DNA from: Eukaryota sp. TZLM1-RC | Lineage: Eukaryota; Metamonada: BaSk clade | DNA length: 64,000 bases | NCBI GenBank assembly: GCA_040285825.1 | Contig: JAUPSS010000003.1 | Span: 3,534,001 to 3,598,000, forward strand | Direction of reading: 5' to 3' | Translations under genes and position numbers: made by a program | The notes under the pieces: model-generated | Databases searched by the model: none | Told to the model about the DNA's origin: nothing | The model's input: the letters and a program-made list of their open reading frames with translations, nothing else | Shown here: positions 9,762-21,421 of the stretch, piece by piece | Layout of the letters: each line of letters begins with the position of its first letter | Numbering within the stretch: the first letter of the stretch is position 1

Positions 9762-10140
9762 TTAGCTTCTTCGATAACTTTGTTCATATTTTCTATGTTT
9801 TTCTTGGGCCTTACATTCGAGAGCATTTACAGGATTAAGTTTTCTTCTTTGAACCAAACTGTCATTTGCAACATTACCTAAGACAAAGTCAACAACAGCT
9901 TCAGAGTTCCCAATCCAATCACAGCATATATCACATTTATCATCAGAGCCAAAATTATTCAATGACAATGTTTCCTTCAGCTGAGGCTCTTTGATACACG
10001 AAATTTTTGCAGTTCGAGCCATATTGAAAACAGTGTCTCTAACAGCAACATGTAATGAGGAACGATATGTTATCAATTTAGAACAACTCAGAGCATGGCG
10101 CAAAGTGAGCTGAGGTGAATTCGAACAAATACATTTTTCT
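9762..10140 (-). pseudogene. RLE-type non-LTR C-terminal fragment (divergent subfamily)
   Basis: The minus-strand frame shows C-I-C-x8-H-x3-C, then I-T-Y-R-S-S-L-H-V-A-V-R-D, matching the zinc motif and R-S-x-V-H-D-x-V-R-D of the other non-LTR copies here. An endonuclease-like K-C-D-I and A-V-V-D-F pair follows. It ends near a K-Y-E segment. It is fused at about 10140 to a gag frame of a different element, giving a chimeric open frame that is not a real protein. Confidence 0.6.
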
Positions 10141-10960
10141 TTTACAAGGTTTGTATTGACCTCTAAAACGATCTCCACGGCCTCTAAATTTGACCTTATT
10201 TACACGTCTATTTCGGCCACATTGGCCCCTTTCTACGCTGCTTCTACTAGCAAGCTCGTCAAATTTTTCAAACTTAAATGTTTCTCCTTTTGGACCTTTA
10301 CTTTTGGAGCATCGAGGGTCTCTGCATTCAAATACATTGTGGCCGATAGGATTGTCACCTTCAAAATTATAACAGAATGTACAGAATTTTGAGCCTTTTC
10401 GTTCATGTTTTTCTGGGATGTACTCGTGTTGATCAGCCTCTCTGGACTTTTTTTCTGAACGTTTTGCTTGTCTTGCCGGAGCTTGAGTCGACGGGGCTAT
10501 TCCTCTTGAATAAGTTTTCATCGCGGTTAATCGCAAGGGAATATCCTCTTCATTTGTTCTGTTCCTGAGAATGTCCATTTTTGGGTTTGTTTCCTGCTGT
10601 GAAACAGCAGGCGAGGTGATGCCTTCTAGTGGTCGATATCAAATCAAGTATTGTTTTCCTATTTGGTGCATCCCACACAGATTCTTTGGTCCAGACTGGG
10701 AGGAGTTCGCTTGAGAAGGCGAAGTGGTTCAAACTCATTAGGAAGTATTCTGCTTTTAATGCGGGAGATATGATTATCAATTCGCCATTGCCTATTGCCA
10801 AGTCTGTGATAGTTAGGTTGGCCGTGTAAGTGGTCATTCCAAGGACGTCCCCAAAGTCTTCTACATACCGAACAAACTTGTTGTCAGCTTCGTATTTGTT
10901 GTGAACATATTTCCAATATATTCTGGATATTATTGGTGCAGTGCAAGCCCCGTGATAGGA
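10140..10960 (-). pseudogene. Gag capsid/nucleocapsid remnant of another LTR element
   Basis: Frame 10578-10140 is basic and has a zinc-knuckle-like C-T-F-C ... G-H-N-V-F-E-C with enlarged spacing and an R-G-R-G-D-R-F-R-G tail, as in nucleocapsids. The frame upstream (10837-10581, open further toward 10960) has a W/F-rich globular character (ITDLAIGNGELIII) that I take as capsid or protease-proximal sequence. The two are offset by a frameshift near 10577. The element lacks pol here. Confidence 0.5.
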
Positions 10961-11039
10961 GGTGAGCTGCGTTCGCTTTAATAATAATGCTATGACATCG
11001 GCGTCGGTTTAAGCAACACCGAGTAAGCCTTGACTTTGC

Positions 11040-11275
11040 CATCTTGATAGCAGGCTTGGGTCTATCATGGTTAACTAAAGGTATCATAGAATCGAACAGT
11101 GGATCTGCTGATGATCATACAGGGTCTATGTTGGACTAAAAACAACAGTAGGCAGAATAGCAAAATTCGGAGATCTGAAACCGGCGTCTTTTGATGTTGA
11201 AGTACTGCCTTTTCGACTAAAATTGATAGCGGAACAACATTTGTATCATTGTTCCTGTAGTACATTAATAATGCA
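11040..11275. repeat. Dispersed conserved fragment (pair with 40.1-40.35 kb)
   Basis: Plus-strand translation from about 11127 reads V-Y-V-G-L-K-T-T-V-G and later P-A-S-F-D-V-E-V-L-P-F-R-L-K. The segment at 40215-40340 reads V-Y-V-G-L-T-T-P-V-G and A-A-S-F-V-I-N-V-L-P-L-R-L-K. The minus strand also keeps a shared segment (QHRPCMIIS). The DNA is diverged but both readings persist. I do not recognise the family. Confidence 0.4.
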
Positions 11276-11280
11276 CGTAA

Positions 11281-11336
11281 AGTCTCTACTCGTAACCTCG
11301 TATGTAGTCGACTTTTTTATGTGTTTGGCTCCATAA
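11281..11336. repeat. Short dispersed repeat (second copy at 47958-48012)
   Basis: About 55 bp beginning GTCTCTACTCGTAACCTCGT and ending GTTTGGCTCCATAA is nearly identical at both places, although the flanks differ. It is probably an edge of an unrecognised element. Confidence 0.6.
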
Positions 11337-11399
11337 AAAAGAACACTTTTCGAATAGACAAAAGTCCATTGACTTGAGGTAAGTCTCTGTGTCCTTGTT

Positions 11400-11731
11400 G
11401 GAATTTGTAGAATCCATTTTTAATGTTTACTTAATTTAACATCGGAGAGGGGAGAAGGAACCGGGTGTGTTCTCGTTGCCTCTATAACTGATGGGTCAGA
11501 AGGAGAAAAGGTAGCTGGGTCCGTACCTGATCCATTGATTTCTAATTGAGAAGAAGGAGAGACGTTTTCCACTCTTTCTACTGTCTCTTTTTTGCAGAAG
11601 GTGGAAACGTTACGAAGGTACGTTGCCTCGTTATCTTTTTTGGTGTGTTGTAGTTGTTGTTGTGGTTTATCTTGCTACATGTGAGGAGAATGAGATAAAT
11701 CAAAGAGTCCTTTTCAGAGATGTCTGACATG
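11400..11731 (-). pseudogene. Gag N-terminal remnant adjoining an LTR
   Basis: On the minus strand an ATG at about 11731, whose A is the last base of the LTR, opens a short frame (M-S-D-I-S-E-K-D-S) that meets a stop after about 50 residues and then continues in broken frames. The neighbouring copy at 48514 starts M-S-D-P-L in the same position relative to its LTR. No further gag is readable. Confidence 0.4.
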
Positions 11732-11916
11732 TTGAAGATGTCTTGCTGATAGCTGCTAATGAAAACTAAGGTTATTTACGGTAGAGTTTAACTTAAATAT
11801 GGCTATTAATTATTGTTGCCTTAAGTCATGAAGTTAAGATAAATATTGAGATAATGTCAATGAGGTAAACTTAATTTATTTTGCCCATACTCTAGTTAAA
11901 ACTAAAGGCGTCAACA
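11730..11916 (-). repeat. LTR, TGTTGGCGCC family
   Basis: About 187 bp. On the plus strand it starts TGTTGAAGATG and ends GGCGTCAACA, so the ends carry TGTTG/CAACA inverted repeats. It is related to 48514-48698. The stretch 11917-12000 beyond it shows nothing I recognise. Confidence 0.55.
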
Positions 11917-12000
11917 CAACATCGCTGTGACGGTGACCTAGCGTGCAAGTCTACATAATACTATATGAAACTGGGTCTAACAAGAGTCGATTAGGTTGTT

Positions 12001-12844
12001 CTTAAATTAAATGCAAGCTCAACTATCTTTATTGATTTCTATTGAATGTTGTTAATATTCCAAAAAACATTTCATTAATTTTGATGCCAATGACCCTCTT
12101 GCTGCTGGGGAAAATACAAAATTGTTAATTACGCAAAAACTATATCATTCGTCAATGAAAATTATCATGCACAAGATGATGTATGTCCCGTTTTTTTATT
12201 GCTCGGTTTTTTAGGTAAGGCTGCTATGGCATTCTTTGAAAATTTTAGTCTAGTTGAAAAGGAAAAGACTGGGGAATTTTCAATCGTGTTCACTGCCAAA
12301 ACAGGATTCTGTTTTGAATTTATAAGGCAATGGTGAAACTGTTTTCTGGTTTTTATTTCTTTCTTTGGTCGTTTTCAAAATGTTTAACAATTAACTGTTT
12401 CTAGCTGGGAGACGCAGGTTTTGATGACACAGAGCTTGAGTTGTATGTTTAATATTTTTTTATTAGAATTTTGAATTGGGGGTTGGTATTTTAACCATGG
12501 ACCTATACCACTAATTTCCATAATGGTACGACCTTTATGGATGGCAAGCTTTTTTTCCTCAATGGAATAAAGGACTTTGTTGCGCTTATACAAGTAACCC
12601 ATTATTTTGTAAATTATATGCTCTTTATGTATGCATCAATATTTTCACCAAAACGGAAACACAAATAAATGAACAAATGAAATAAAGTTACTGTCAAACA
12701 TCCGTTGATCAAACCATGTAGAGTCATTGAGTTGTTGTTTAATCAAGCGTCTTTAAACCTGAATTGATATTTCTGAATCTCCCTCTAGTTCAATCTTCTA
12801 CAACCCAAAACATTTTTCATCCACTGCCTTCTAAAAAAACCAAC
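12001..12844. other. Unassigned region with one short minus-strand frame
   Basis: No mobile-element domain is visible. A minus-strand frame at 12384-12602 (72 residues, ATG) includes I-M-E-I-S-G-I-G-P-W-L, which loosely recalls a helix-hairpin-helix loop, but one motif is not enough to name it. A plus-strand stretch near 12085-12215 (F-D-A-N-D-P-L-A-A-G-E) also stays open briefly. Either could be an exon or chance. Confidence 0.2.
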
Positions 12845-12991
12845 TGATGGTCTTTGCTCGTTAATGTTAGACATACAGTAGAAAAGTAATGAAATTTATT
12901 ACGAAGAGGAACTGTATTCTCTCTTCTTAAACTAATAGGCGGAATACTAATAAACTAAACTATTAGCTATAAATACTATTCAAGACTAACA
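12845..12991 (-). repeat. LTR, TGTTAGTC family (3' LTR of array copy A)
   Basis: 147-bp LTR. Beyond its outer edge (12844 and leftward) the flank differs from the other array copies, so this is the boundary of the tandem array. Confidence 0.75.
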
Positions 12992-15589
12992 CTGCCCTTT
13001 CCTCTCTTTCGAGCGACGAGCCCTGGAAGCTCTAGTCACAGGAGGTGAACCGTTGGAATTGGTACGCTTCTTGGGAGGAGCGGATTTAGTACGGCGACGT
13101 GCATTTGAAGTCTTGATGAAGTCTTTATACGCGGCAGTATTTTGGACTGTAGACATGTGTTCAGTGGTGATCTCTTTTCCAGGCCATTGCACTTGGCAAA
13201 AGTCACCGTCTTGACTGAGCACTTTTTCAATGATGTGTTCTTCGACATCACCAGCAGCGACCCAGGAGTGGAACTTATCGTTGGTGGGTAAGCTGGAGTG
13301 CCAGGGAGCTAAATCTTTGACGCTAGCTTGGACAATCGTACCAGTGCAGAGATTCTTAATATTCACAGACGAATTGGATACGATTTGAGTAATTAGGAAG
13401 GGTCCTAAATAGTCTCCATGAAGCTTAGCGGAAGAGCCAGATGCTCTCAATACCAATTGACCAACTTCAAAAGGGTTTGGAGTTGTCGATCTAGTTAGCT
13501 TGGAAGCCTTGGAAGCTTGATGGTGTGCTGCCTTTTCCTGTTTCTCTTTCAACCTTCGAAATTTAAATTGAATTTCTTGAATAAAAGATGACTCAGACGT
13601 CGAGCTTTCAATGATTTCAAGAATTTTGCCAGGGTCTGATCTAGGAGACACATCAGATCCAAAGATCACTTGGTATGGAGTGTGGTTGGTTATTGAGCTC
13701 TTGGAAGAGTTGATCAATAATTGCACATAAGGTAAGTATTCAGACCACACATCGTAGGCGTTGAAGTCTACGAGCAATTTCCTTAGGTTTTGCAGGATGT
13801 CTCTGTGTCGGCGCTCTACCAAGCCGTTGGACTGAGAAAACCTAGGAATTGACTTTGACACCTCTATGTTCAAAAATTTGCTTAGTTCGTCAAAGACAGC
13901 CTTGGAAAATTCGGGTCCATTATCGCTGTGGATTTTAAATGGGATACCAAAGATGGCACAGACTTTCCAAATTAATGCATCTGCAGTAAGATTGGCATTT
14001 ATCTCTTTTAAAGGCACGATGATCGTGAACCTAGAGAAGCTGTCAATAAATACGAGGATGTATTTGTAGCCTTCTTGATCTTCTGGGAGAGGACCAATAA
14101 CGTCGGCGTTGACGCGAGCAAAAGGTCTGTCAGCCCACAATGAACCGGTTGGGGGAACATGCAGTTTGGGAACTGGCTTAGTTTTCTGACAGGAGGAGCA
14201 TTCTTGGACGTGCATATTCATGTCAGTGAGCATGTTTGGCCACCAATACTCGCTGTTCCTGAGCTTGTTCAGGCTTTTAGCTTTGCTTGGATGGCCTCCT
14301 TGCAGAAGTCCGTGCAACAAGTTAAGGGTGTCCTTAATGAGTGATTTGGGAATCACTATCATGTTGTCGTGAGTCATGTATAAATCAAGATGATTGTTAT
14401 GAACACAGTTGTTAAAAGAGGGGTCTTTGGAAGCTATGGCAAGCTTCTGTTCGGACCTAATCCTACAGAGCCATGGCTCGAAAATAGGCAGGTCGTTGGA
14501 TCATCGTTCTTTGATGACCATGATACGTTCGAAGTTGTTTAAGTCTTCGATGTAGTATCTTTCATTTTCTGTTCCATCAATTTTATCGATGTAAAATATT
14601 GGATGAAAATTTTGAGACATTTGATGGGACAAATAATTGATCTCTTGATGGTCTATAGGCGGAACTATTTGAGACATCATATCAGCCCAGAAGTTATCTT
14701 CCCCTTTGGTATGTACCAAATCAAAGCAGAATTCAGAGAATATGGGTAACCATCTTGTTACAATTCTGTTCTTCTCAGGAGCCGTGAACATGTAGGTAAG
14801 GTTTTGATGGTCTGTGAATATAACCAGTTTCCTTCCTTTCAAGTAGTTTTCAAAACCACTTTGAGTTAACATCAGCAGTATGGCATAGAGTTCCTTTTGG
14901 TTTGTCGGCCAGTTCTTTTGCGAGTTAATTGACCAGCGGCTAAAGAAGCTGATAGGCCTACATTTCCTGTTGATCAGGGGGGTACCGGGGTCGTCGACTT
15001 GTTCGATTTGTTCCCATATGACGCCGCCTACAGCTATGTCGGATGCATCGCAACTAATTAAAATTTGGTTTTCCAGGGGAGGTAAGCTGAGCGGCATGTG
15101 CTTCGCTATCAGTTGTTTGATCTTTTGAAGGAGTCCGTCGTGCATGTCGGTCCATTGAAGGCGTTGCGCGCGGGGTTTGGGTTTAACGTTGGAGTTATTT
15201 CCATCCTTCTTAGTCAATTTGATGATAGGAGCGATGAGCTCAGATACCTGAGGAAGCCATTCTCTAATGAAGTTGACTGATCCTACGAGGCTGCGGACGT
15301 CTTTGATTGTCTTTGGTCTAGGTAGATTCAACAAAAATTCAACGCGAGTGGGATCGATAGTCCGTTGTTTGTTTTGGAAAACACTGCCCAGTATCTTGAC
15401 TGGGTGTCTGAAAGACACGAAATGGCACTTTGGAAGTCCCAAAGGAAACTCTTTTTGCATCTAGCTTGGTCGAGGACGCGTCGAAGGCGCTCGATGAATT
15501 CGTCAAAGGTTGAACCAATGATTATGATGTCATCTATGTAGATGAATACACCGTCTCCAGGAAGATGTCAGCCATGACGTTTTGGAAAA
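12986..15589 (-). pseudogene. Array copy A: gypsy pol, RT active site to integrase end
   Basis: Integrase frame 14377-12986 (463 residues) is intact across the core (A-D-V-I-G, HSDNGPEF, N-G-L-V-E-R-R-H-R) and the chromodomain-like tail, stopping in the LTR. Frame 15460-14501 carries RNase H (SCDASDIAVGG, WADMMSQ). RT is cut at about 15589, just upstream of the Y-I-D-D-I-I-I-I motif (about 15525-15555). Breaks include a stop at 14501 and frameshifts near 15445-15560 in runs of G, A and T where copies B and C have one base more or fewer. Confidence 0.8.
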
Positions 15590-15621
15590 CAAAGTTAAAG
15601 TCTTGTGGGACTTTAACTTTG
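15590..15621. repeat. 13-bp perfect inverted repeat at a chimera junction
   Basis: CAAAGTTAAAGTC, a 6-base spacer TTGTGG, then GACTTTAACTTTG. It sits exactly between gypsy RT sequence and the displaced homeobox fragment. The second copy is at 19811-19842. Only one arm is present at the related junction near 3184-3195. Confidence 0.75.
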
Positions 15622-17065
15622 AGAGTTTAAATTTGAGAAAACTTGCTAAGAAAAGCAGAAACAAAAACATCAGGATTAACACCCAACAAATGCGGATGGC
15701 GATCCTGCAGCTGACGGAAAACCTGACAGAGATGGAAGTGGACCGTGGGATGATGAGCAAGTGAGTTCAGACGATCATCATGGAATTTCAACTGTGCTGA
15801 TGTTTCAGTTGAGGAAAGTGAGCCACGTAAAGGTAGTGTCATAGATAACAAAAGAATATATCCAGATTGGTTCGATTTTTCAAAAACTGGAACACACATG
15901 GAAACTCACATTATATGCCCACATTTGTGAAATACATAGATCTGTTAAAATGTGATCATCATCGAGTTCCTATAGAACCACTATTTGATGAATTGAATTA
16001 CAGTCTGAGCCAAAAAAACGAGGTGACATTCAATGTGTTGTTAGCCTTGGATTGCTTTTATACATTGTTTATTAGTTATTTGTATTATACTATAGTTTAT
16101 TGTGTAATTGTCTAGCGCTTAAGCCGAAGGAAACATATTTGCCTTTGTAATATTTCCTTTTTACATTTACTTTACTTTGGTATGAACCCTCATTTACAGA
16201 TCATCAGTGTGGGGTATGATGGAACTGAACTAATTATGAATTGTAACAGTGTATCTTCGTGGAAAAGGACTCCAATTCTGAGATTCACCATTTACTGAAA
16301 GTTGCAGAACTTTATAATAAATCAAAACACGAAGTTCTTCTTCAACGTCTCAATTGAGTAAGATGCAGAAACATCAAATTTGTTCCACTTGCAATTTCAA
16401 TTTTTTTAATATTATGGGAAGTGAATGTTTAAACTTTGTAAATGATTTGACTTTGTTAGATGATTGAAATAACTTCTCAAAGCAATTGTTGTACATTTGA
16501 TTTTTTTCTCATTTGGAAGATCAAAGTTGCATTTCCGTTAATGAAAGCTCTTTCTGTTATATTAACTCTATTTTTGAATAATATTACGGAGTTTCATAAT
16601 AAGCGAGTTGCTGTTCAAGTAAATAGCGAAAAATCTCCCGCATTTCAATTGATGGGGTTTTAGTAGGTAAAAAGTATTAGCTCAGATCTTTAGTTGAGTT
16701 CTAAAAATGTGACTGTTCCAGGAATTTTTTTAATATGCCCACATTGTTCAATCTATTGATCGAAGCATTCAGATTATATTGATTAAACTTGCACACTTAA
16801 CAAAAATAAGCTCATAACTAATGGGACGAAATTCATTGATCCAAGATTTCCTCTACAAAAATCCTGATCTGCTTGATGTCTAGCTAAAGCTTCTTCTATT
16901 CGATTAAAAAATGGAGACAATCTATTAACAATGGCAAATTAAATTTGAGAGCGCCATAAAAAGATAACAAATCTTTTCATTGTTTTTTCTTGAACCATTT
17001 TTTGGAAATCATTCAAAAAAGGTTTTGCTTCTACTAATAGTCTTCCGTTATAGAAAATGGGGAAG
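15622..17065 (-). pseudogene. Array copy of homeobox fragment plus upstream flank with nested insertions
   Basis: Frame 15899-15627 repeats residues 1 to about 89 of the homeobox exon and then stops (S-Q-I-stop) at the breakpoint, so the homeodomain is missing. Upstream on the minus strand come the same non-LTR fragment and solo LTR (16039-16206) as at 4841-5659, then the possible upstream exon. Many homopolymers here are one base longer than in the copies at 4.1-6.0 and 19.8-21.3 kb. Confidence 0.75.
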
Positions 17066-17212
17066 TGATGGTCTATGCTCGTTAGATTGCGACATACAAT
17101 GTAAAAGTAATGAAATTTATTACAAAGAGGAATTGTATTCTCTCTTCTTATACTATAAGGCGGATACTAAATAAACTAAACTATTAGCTATAAATACTAT
17201 TCAAGACTAACA
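17066..17212 (-). repeat. LTR, TGTTAGTC family (3' LTR of array copy B)
   Basis: 147 bp. The outer flank (TTATAGAAAATGGGGAAG) matches that of the LTRs at 5978 and 21275, showing these are segmental copies of one insertion rather than independent insertions. Confidence 0.8.
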
Positions 17213-19810
17213 CTGCCCTTTCCTCTCTTTCGAGCGACGAGCCCTGGAAGCTCTAGTCACAGGAGGTGAACCGTTGGAATTGGTACGCTTCTTGGGAGGA
17301 GCGGATTTAGTACGGCGACGTGCATTTGAAGTCTTGATGAAGTCTTTATACGCGGCAGTATTTTAGACTGTAGACATGTGTTCAGTGGTGATCTCTTTTC
17401 CAGGCCATTGCACTTGGCAAAAGTCACCGTCTTGACTGAGCACTTTTTCAATGATGTGTTCTTCGACATCACCAGCAGCGACCCAGGAGTGGAACTCATC
17501 GTTGGTGGGTAAGCTGAAGTGCCAGGGAGCTAAATCTTTGACGCTAGCTTGGACAATCGTACCAGTGCAGAGATTCTTAATATTCACAGACGAATTGGAT
17601 ACGATTTGAGTAATTAGGAAGGGTCCTAAATAGTCTCCATGAAGCTTAGCGGAAGAGCCAGATGCTCTCAATATTAATTGACCAACTTCAAAAGGGTTTG
17701 GAGTTGTCGATCTAGTTAGCTTGGAAGCCTTGGAAGCTTGATGGTGTGCTGCCTTTTCCTGTTTCTCTTTCAACCTTCGAAATTTAGATTGAATTTTTTG
17801 AATAAAAGATGACTCAGACGTCGAGCTTTCAATGATTTCAAGAATTTTGCCAGGGTCTGATCTAGGAGACACATCAGATCCAAAGATCACTTGGTATGGA
17901 GTGTGGTTGGTTATTGAGCTCTTGGAAGAGTTGATCAATAATTGCACATAAGGTAAGTATTCAGACCACACATCGTAGGCGTTGAAGTCTACGAGCAATT
18001 TCCTTAGGTTTTGCAGGATGTCTCTGTGTCGGCGCTCTACCAAGCCGTTGGACTGAGAAAACCTAGGAATTGACTTTGACACCTCTATGTTCAAAAATTT
18101 GCTTAGTTCGTCAAAGACAGCCTTGGAAAATTCGGGTCCATTATCGCTGTGGATTTTAAATGGGATACCAAAAATGGCACAGACTTTCCAAATTAATGCA
18201 TCTGCAGTAAGATTGGCATTTATCTCTTTTAAAGGCACGATGATCGTGAACCTAGAGAAGCTGTCAATAAATACGAGGATGTATTTGTAGCCTTTTTGAT
18301 CTTCTGGGAGAGGACCAATAACGTCGGCGTTGACGCGAGCAAAAGGTCTGTCAGCCCACAATGAACCGGTTGGGGGAACATGCAGTTTGGGAACTGGCTT
18401 AGTTTTTCTGACAGGAGGGGCATTCTTGGACGTGCTTATTCATGTCAGTGAGCATGTTTGGCCACCAATACTCGCTGTTCCTGAGCTTGTTCAGGCTTTT
18501 AGCTTTGCTTGGATGGCCTCCTTGCAGAAGTCCGTGCAACAAGTTAAGGGTGTCCTTAATGAGTGATTTGGGAATCACTATCATGTTGTCGTGAGTCATG
18601 TATAAATCAAGATGATTGTTATGAACACAGTTGTTAAAAGAGGGGTCTTTGGAAGCTATGGCAAGCTTCTGTTCGGACCTAATCCTACAGAGCCATGGCT
18701 CGAAAATAGGCAGGTCGTTGGATCATCGTTCTTTGATGACCATGATACGTTCGAAGTTGTTTAAGTCTTCGATGTAGTATCTTTCATTTTCTGTTCCATC
18801 AATTTTATCGATGTAAAATATTGGATGAAAATTTTGAGACATTTGATGGGACAAATAATTGATCTCTTGATGGTCTATAGGCGGAACTATTTGAGACAAC
18901 ATATCAGCCCAGAAGTTATCTTCCCCTTTGGTATGTACCAAATCAAAGCAGAATTCAGAGAATATGGGTAACCATCTTGTTACAATTCTGTTCTTCTCAG
19001 GAGCCGTGAACATGTAGGTAAGGTTTTGATGGTCTGTGAATATAACCAGTTTCCTTCCTTTCAAGTAGTTTTCAAAACCACTTTGAGTTAACATGAGCAG
19101 TATGGCATAGAGTTCCTTTTGGTTTGTCGGCCAGTTCTTTTGCGAGTTAATTGACCAGCGGCTAAAGAAGCTGATAGGCCTACATTTCCTGTTGATCAGG
19201 GGGGTACCGGGGTCGTCGACTTGTTCGATTTGTTCCCATATGACGCCGCCTACAGCTATGTCGGATGCATCGCAACTAATTAAAATTTGGTTTTCCAGGG
19301 GAGGTAAGCTGAGCGGCATGTGCTTCGCTATCAGTTGTTTGATCTTTTGAAGGAGTCCGTCGTGCATGTCGGTCCATTGAAGGCGTTGCGCGCGGGGTTT
19401 GGGTTTAACGTTGGAGTTATTTCCATCCTTCTTAGTCAATTTGATGATAGGAGCGATGAGCTCAGATACCTGAGGAAGCCATTCTCTAATGAAGTTGACT
19501 GATCCTACGAGGCTGCGGACGTCTTTGATTGTCTTTGGTCTAGGTAGATTCAACAAAAATTCAACGCGAGTGGGATCGATAGTCCGTTGTTTGTTTTGGA
19601 AAACACTGCCCAGTATCTTGACTGGGTGTCTGAAAGACACGAAATGGCACTTTGGAAGTCCCAAGGAAACTCTTTTGCATCTAGCTTGGTCGAGGACGCG
19701 TCGAAGGCGCTCGATGAATTCGTCAAAGGTTGAACCAATGATTATGATGTCATCTATGTAGATGAATACACCGTCTCCAGGGAAGATGTCAGCCATGACG
19801 TTTTGGAAAA
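17213..19810 (-). pseudogene. Array copy B: gypsy pol
   Basis: Offset from copy A by about 4221 bp. Frame 19796-18723 holds the end of RT (F-I-Y-I-D-D-I-I-I-I) and RNase H; integrase is at 18599-18399 and 18361-17363. The integrase frame is broken by an extra T near 18405 (inside the zinc-binding region) and ends early at 17363, where the glutamine codon of copies A and C has become TAA, removing the last 50 or so residues. RT is cut at the hairpin junction. Confidence 0.8.
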
Positions 19811-21274
19811 CAAAGTTAAAGTCTTGTGGGACTTTAACTTTGAGAGTTTAAATTTGAGAAAACTTGCTAAGAAAAGCAGAAACAAAAACATCAGGATTAA
19901 CACCCAACAAATGCGGATGGCGATCCTGCAGCTGACGGAAAACCTGACAGAGATGGAAGTGGACCGTGGGATGATGAGCAAGTGAGTTCAGACGATCATC
20001 ATGGAATTTCAACTGTGCTGATGTTTCAGTTGAGGAAAGTGAGCCACGTAAAGGTAGTGTCATAGATAACAAAAGAATATATCCAGATTGGTTCGATTTT
20101 TCAAAAACTGGAACACACATGGAAACTCACATTATATGCCCACATTTGTGAAATACATAGATCTGTTAAAATGTGATCATCATCGAGTTCCTATAGAACC
20201 ACTATTTGATGAATTGAATTACAGTCTGAGCCAAAAAAACGAGGTGACATTTCAATGTGTTGTTAGCCTTGGATTGCTTTTATACATTGTTTATTAGTTA
20301 TTTGTATTATACTATAGTTTATTGTGTAATTGCCTAGCGCTTAAGCCGAAGGAAACATATTTGCCTTTGTAATATTTCCTTTTACATTTACTTTACTTTG
20401 GTATGAACCCTCATTTACAGATCATCAGTGTGGGGTATGATGGAACTGAACTAATTATGAATTGTAACAGTGTATCTTCGTGGAAAAGGACTCCAATTCT
20501 GAGATTCACCATTTACTGAAAGTTGCAGAACTTTATAATAAATCAAAACACGAAGTTCTTCTTCAACGTCTCAATTGAGTAAGATGCAGAAACATCAAAT
20601 TTGTTCCACTTGCAATTTCAATTTTTAATATTATGGGAAGTGAATGTTTAAACTTTGTAAATGATTTGACTTTGTTAGATGATTGAAATAACTTCTCAAA
20701 GCAATTGTTGTACATTTGATTTTTCTCATTTGGAAGATCAAAGTTGCATTTCCGTTAATGAAAGCTCTTTCTGTTATATTAACTCTATTTTGAATAATAT
20801 TACGGAGTTTCATAATAAGCGAGTTGCTGTTCAAGTAAATAGCGAAAATCTCCCGCATTTCAATTGATGGGGTTTTAGTAGGTAAAAGTATTAGCTCAGA
20901 TCTTTAGTTGAGTTCTAAAATGTGACTGTTCCAGGAATTTTTAATATGCCCACATTGTTCAATCTATTGATCGAAGCATTCAGATTATATTGATTAAACT
21001 TGCACACTTAACAAAATAAGCTCATAACTAATGGGACGAAATTCATTGATCCAAGATTTCCTCTACAAAATCCTGATCTGCTTGATGTCTAGCTAAAGCT
21101 TCTTCTATTCGATTAAAAAATGGAGACAATCTATTAACAATGGCAAATTAAATTTGAGAGCGCCATAAAAAGATATCAAATCTTTTCATTGTTTTTTCTT
21201 GAACCATTTTTTGGAAATCATTCAAAAAAGGTTTTGCTTCTACTGATAGTCTTCCGTTATAGAAAATGGGGAAG
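19811..21274 (-). pseudogene. Second array copy of homeobox fragment plus flank
   Basis: Hairpin at 19811-19842, homeobox frame 20120-19848 (residues 1 to about 89, then stop), non-LTR fragment, solo LTR 20261-20427, and the possible upstream exon. Homopolymer lengths mostly agree with the 4.1-6.0 kb locus, unlike the copy at 15.6-17.1 kb. Confidence 0.75.
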
Positions 21275-21421
21275 TGATGGTCTATGCTCGTTAGATTGCG
21301 ACATACAATGTAAAAGTAATGAAATTTATTACAAAGAGGAATTGTATTCTCTCTTCTTATACTATAAGGCAGATACTAAATAAACTAAACTATTAGCTAT
21401 AAATACTATTCAAGACTAACA
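21275..21421 (-). repeat. LTR, TGTTAGTC family (3' LTR of array copy C)
   Basis: 147 bp; the pol stop TAG of copy C lies within its first six bases. Confidence 0.8.

Noticed and set aside
12384-12602. Helix-hairpin-helix protein at 12384-12602
   Set aside because: Only a single loose G-I-G-P motif in 72 residues; insufficient to name a gene.
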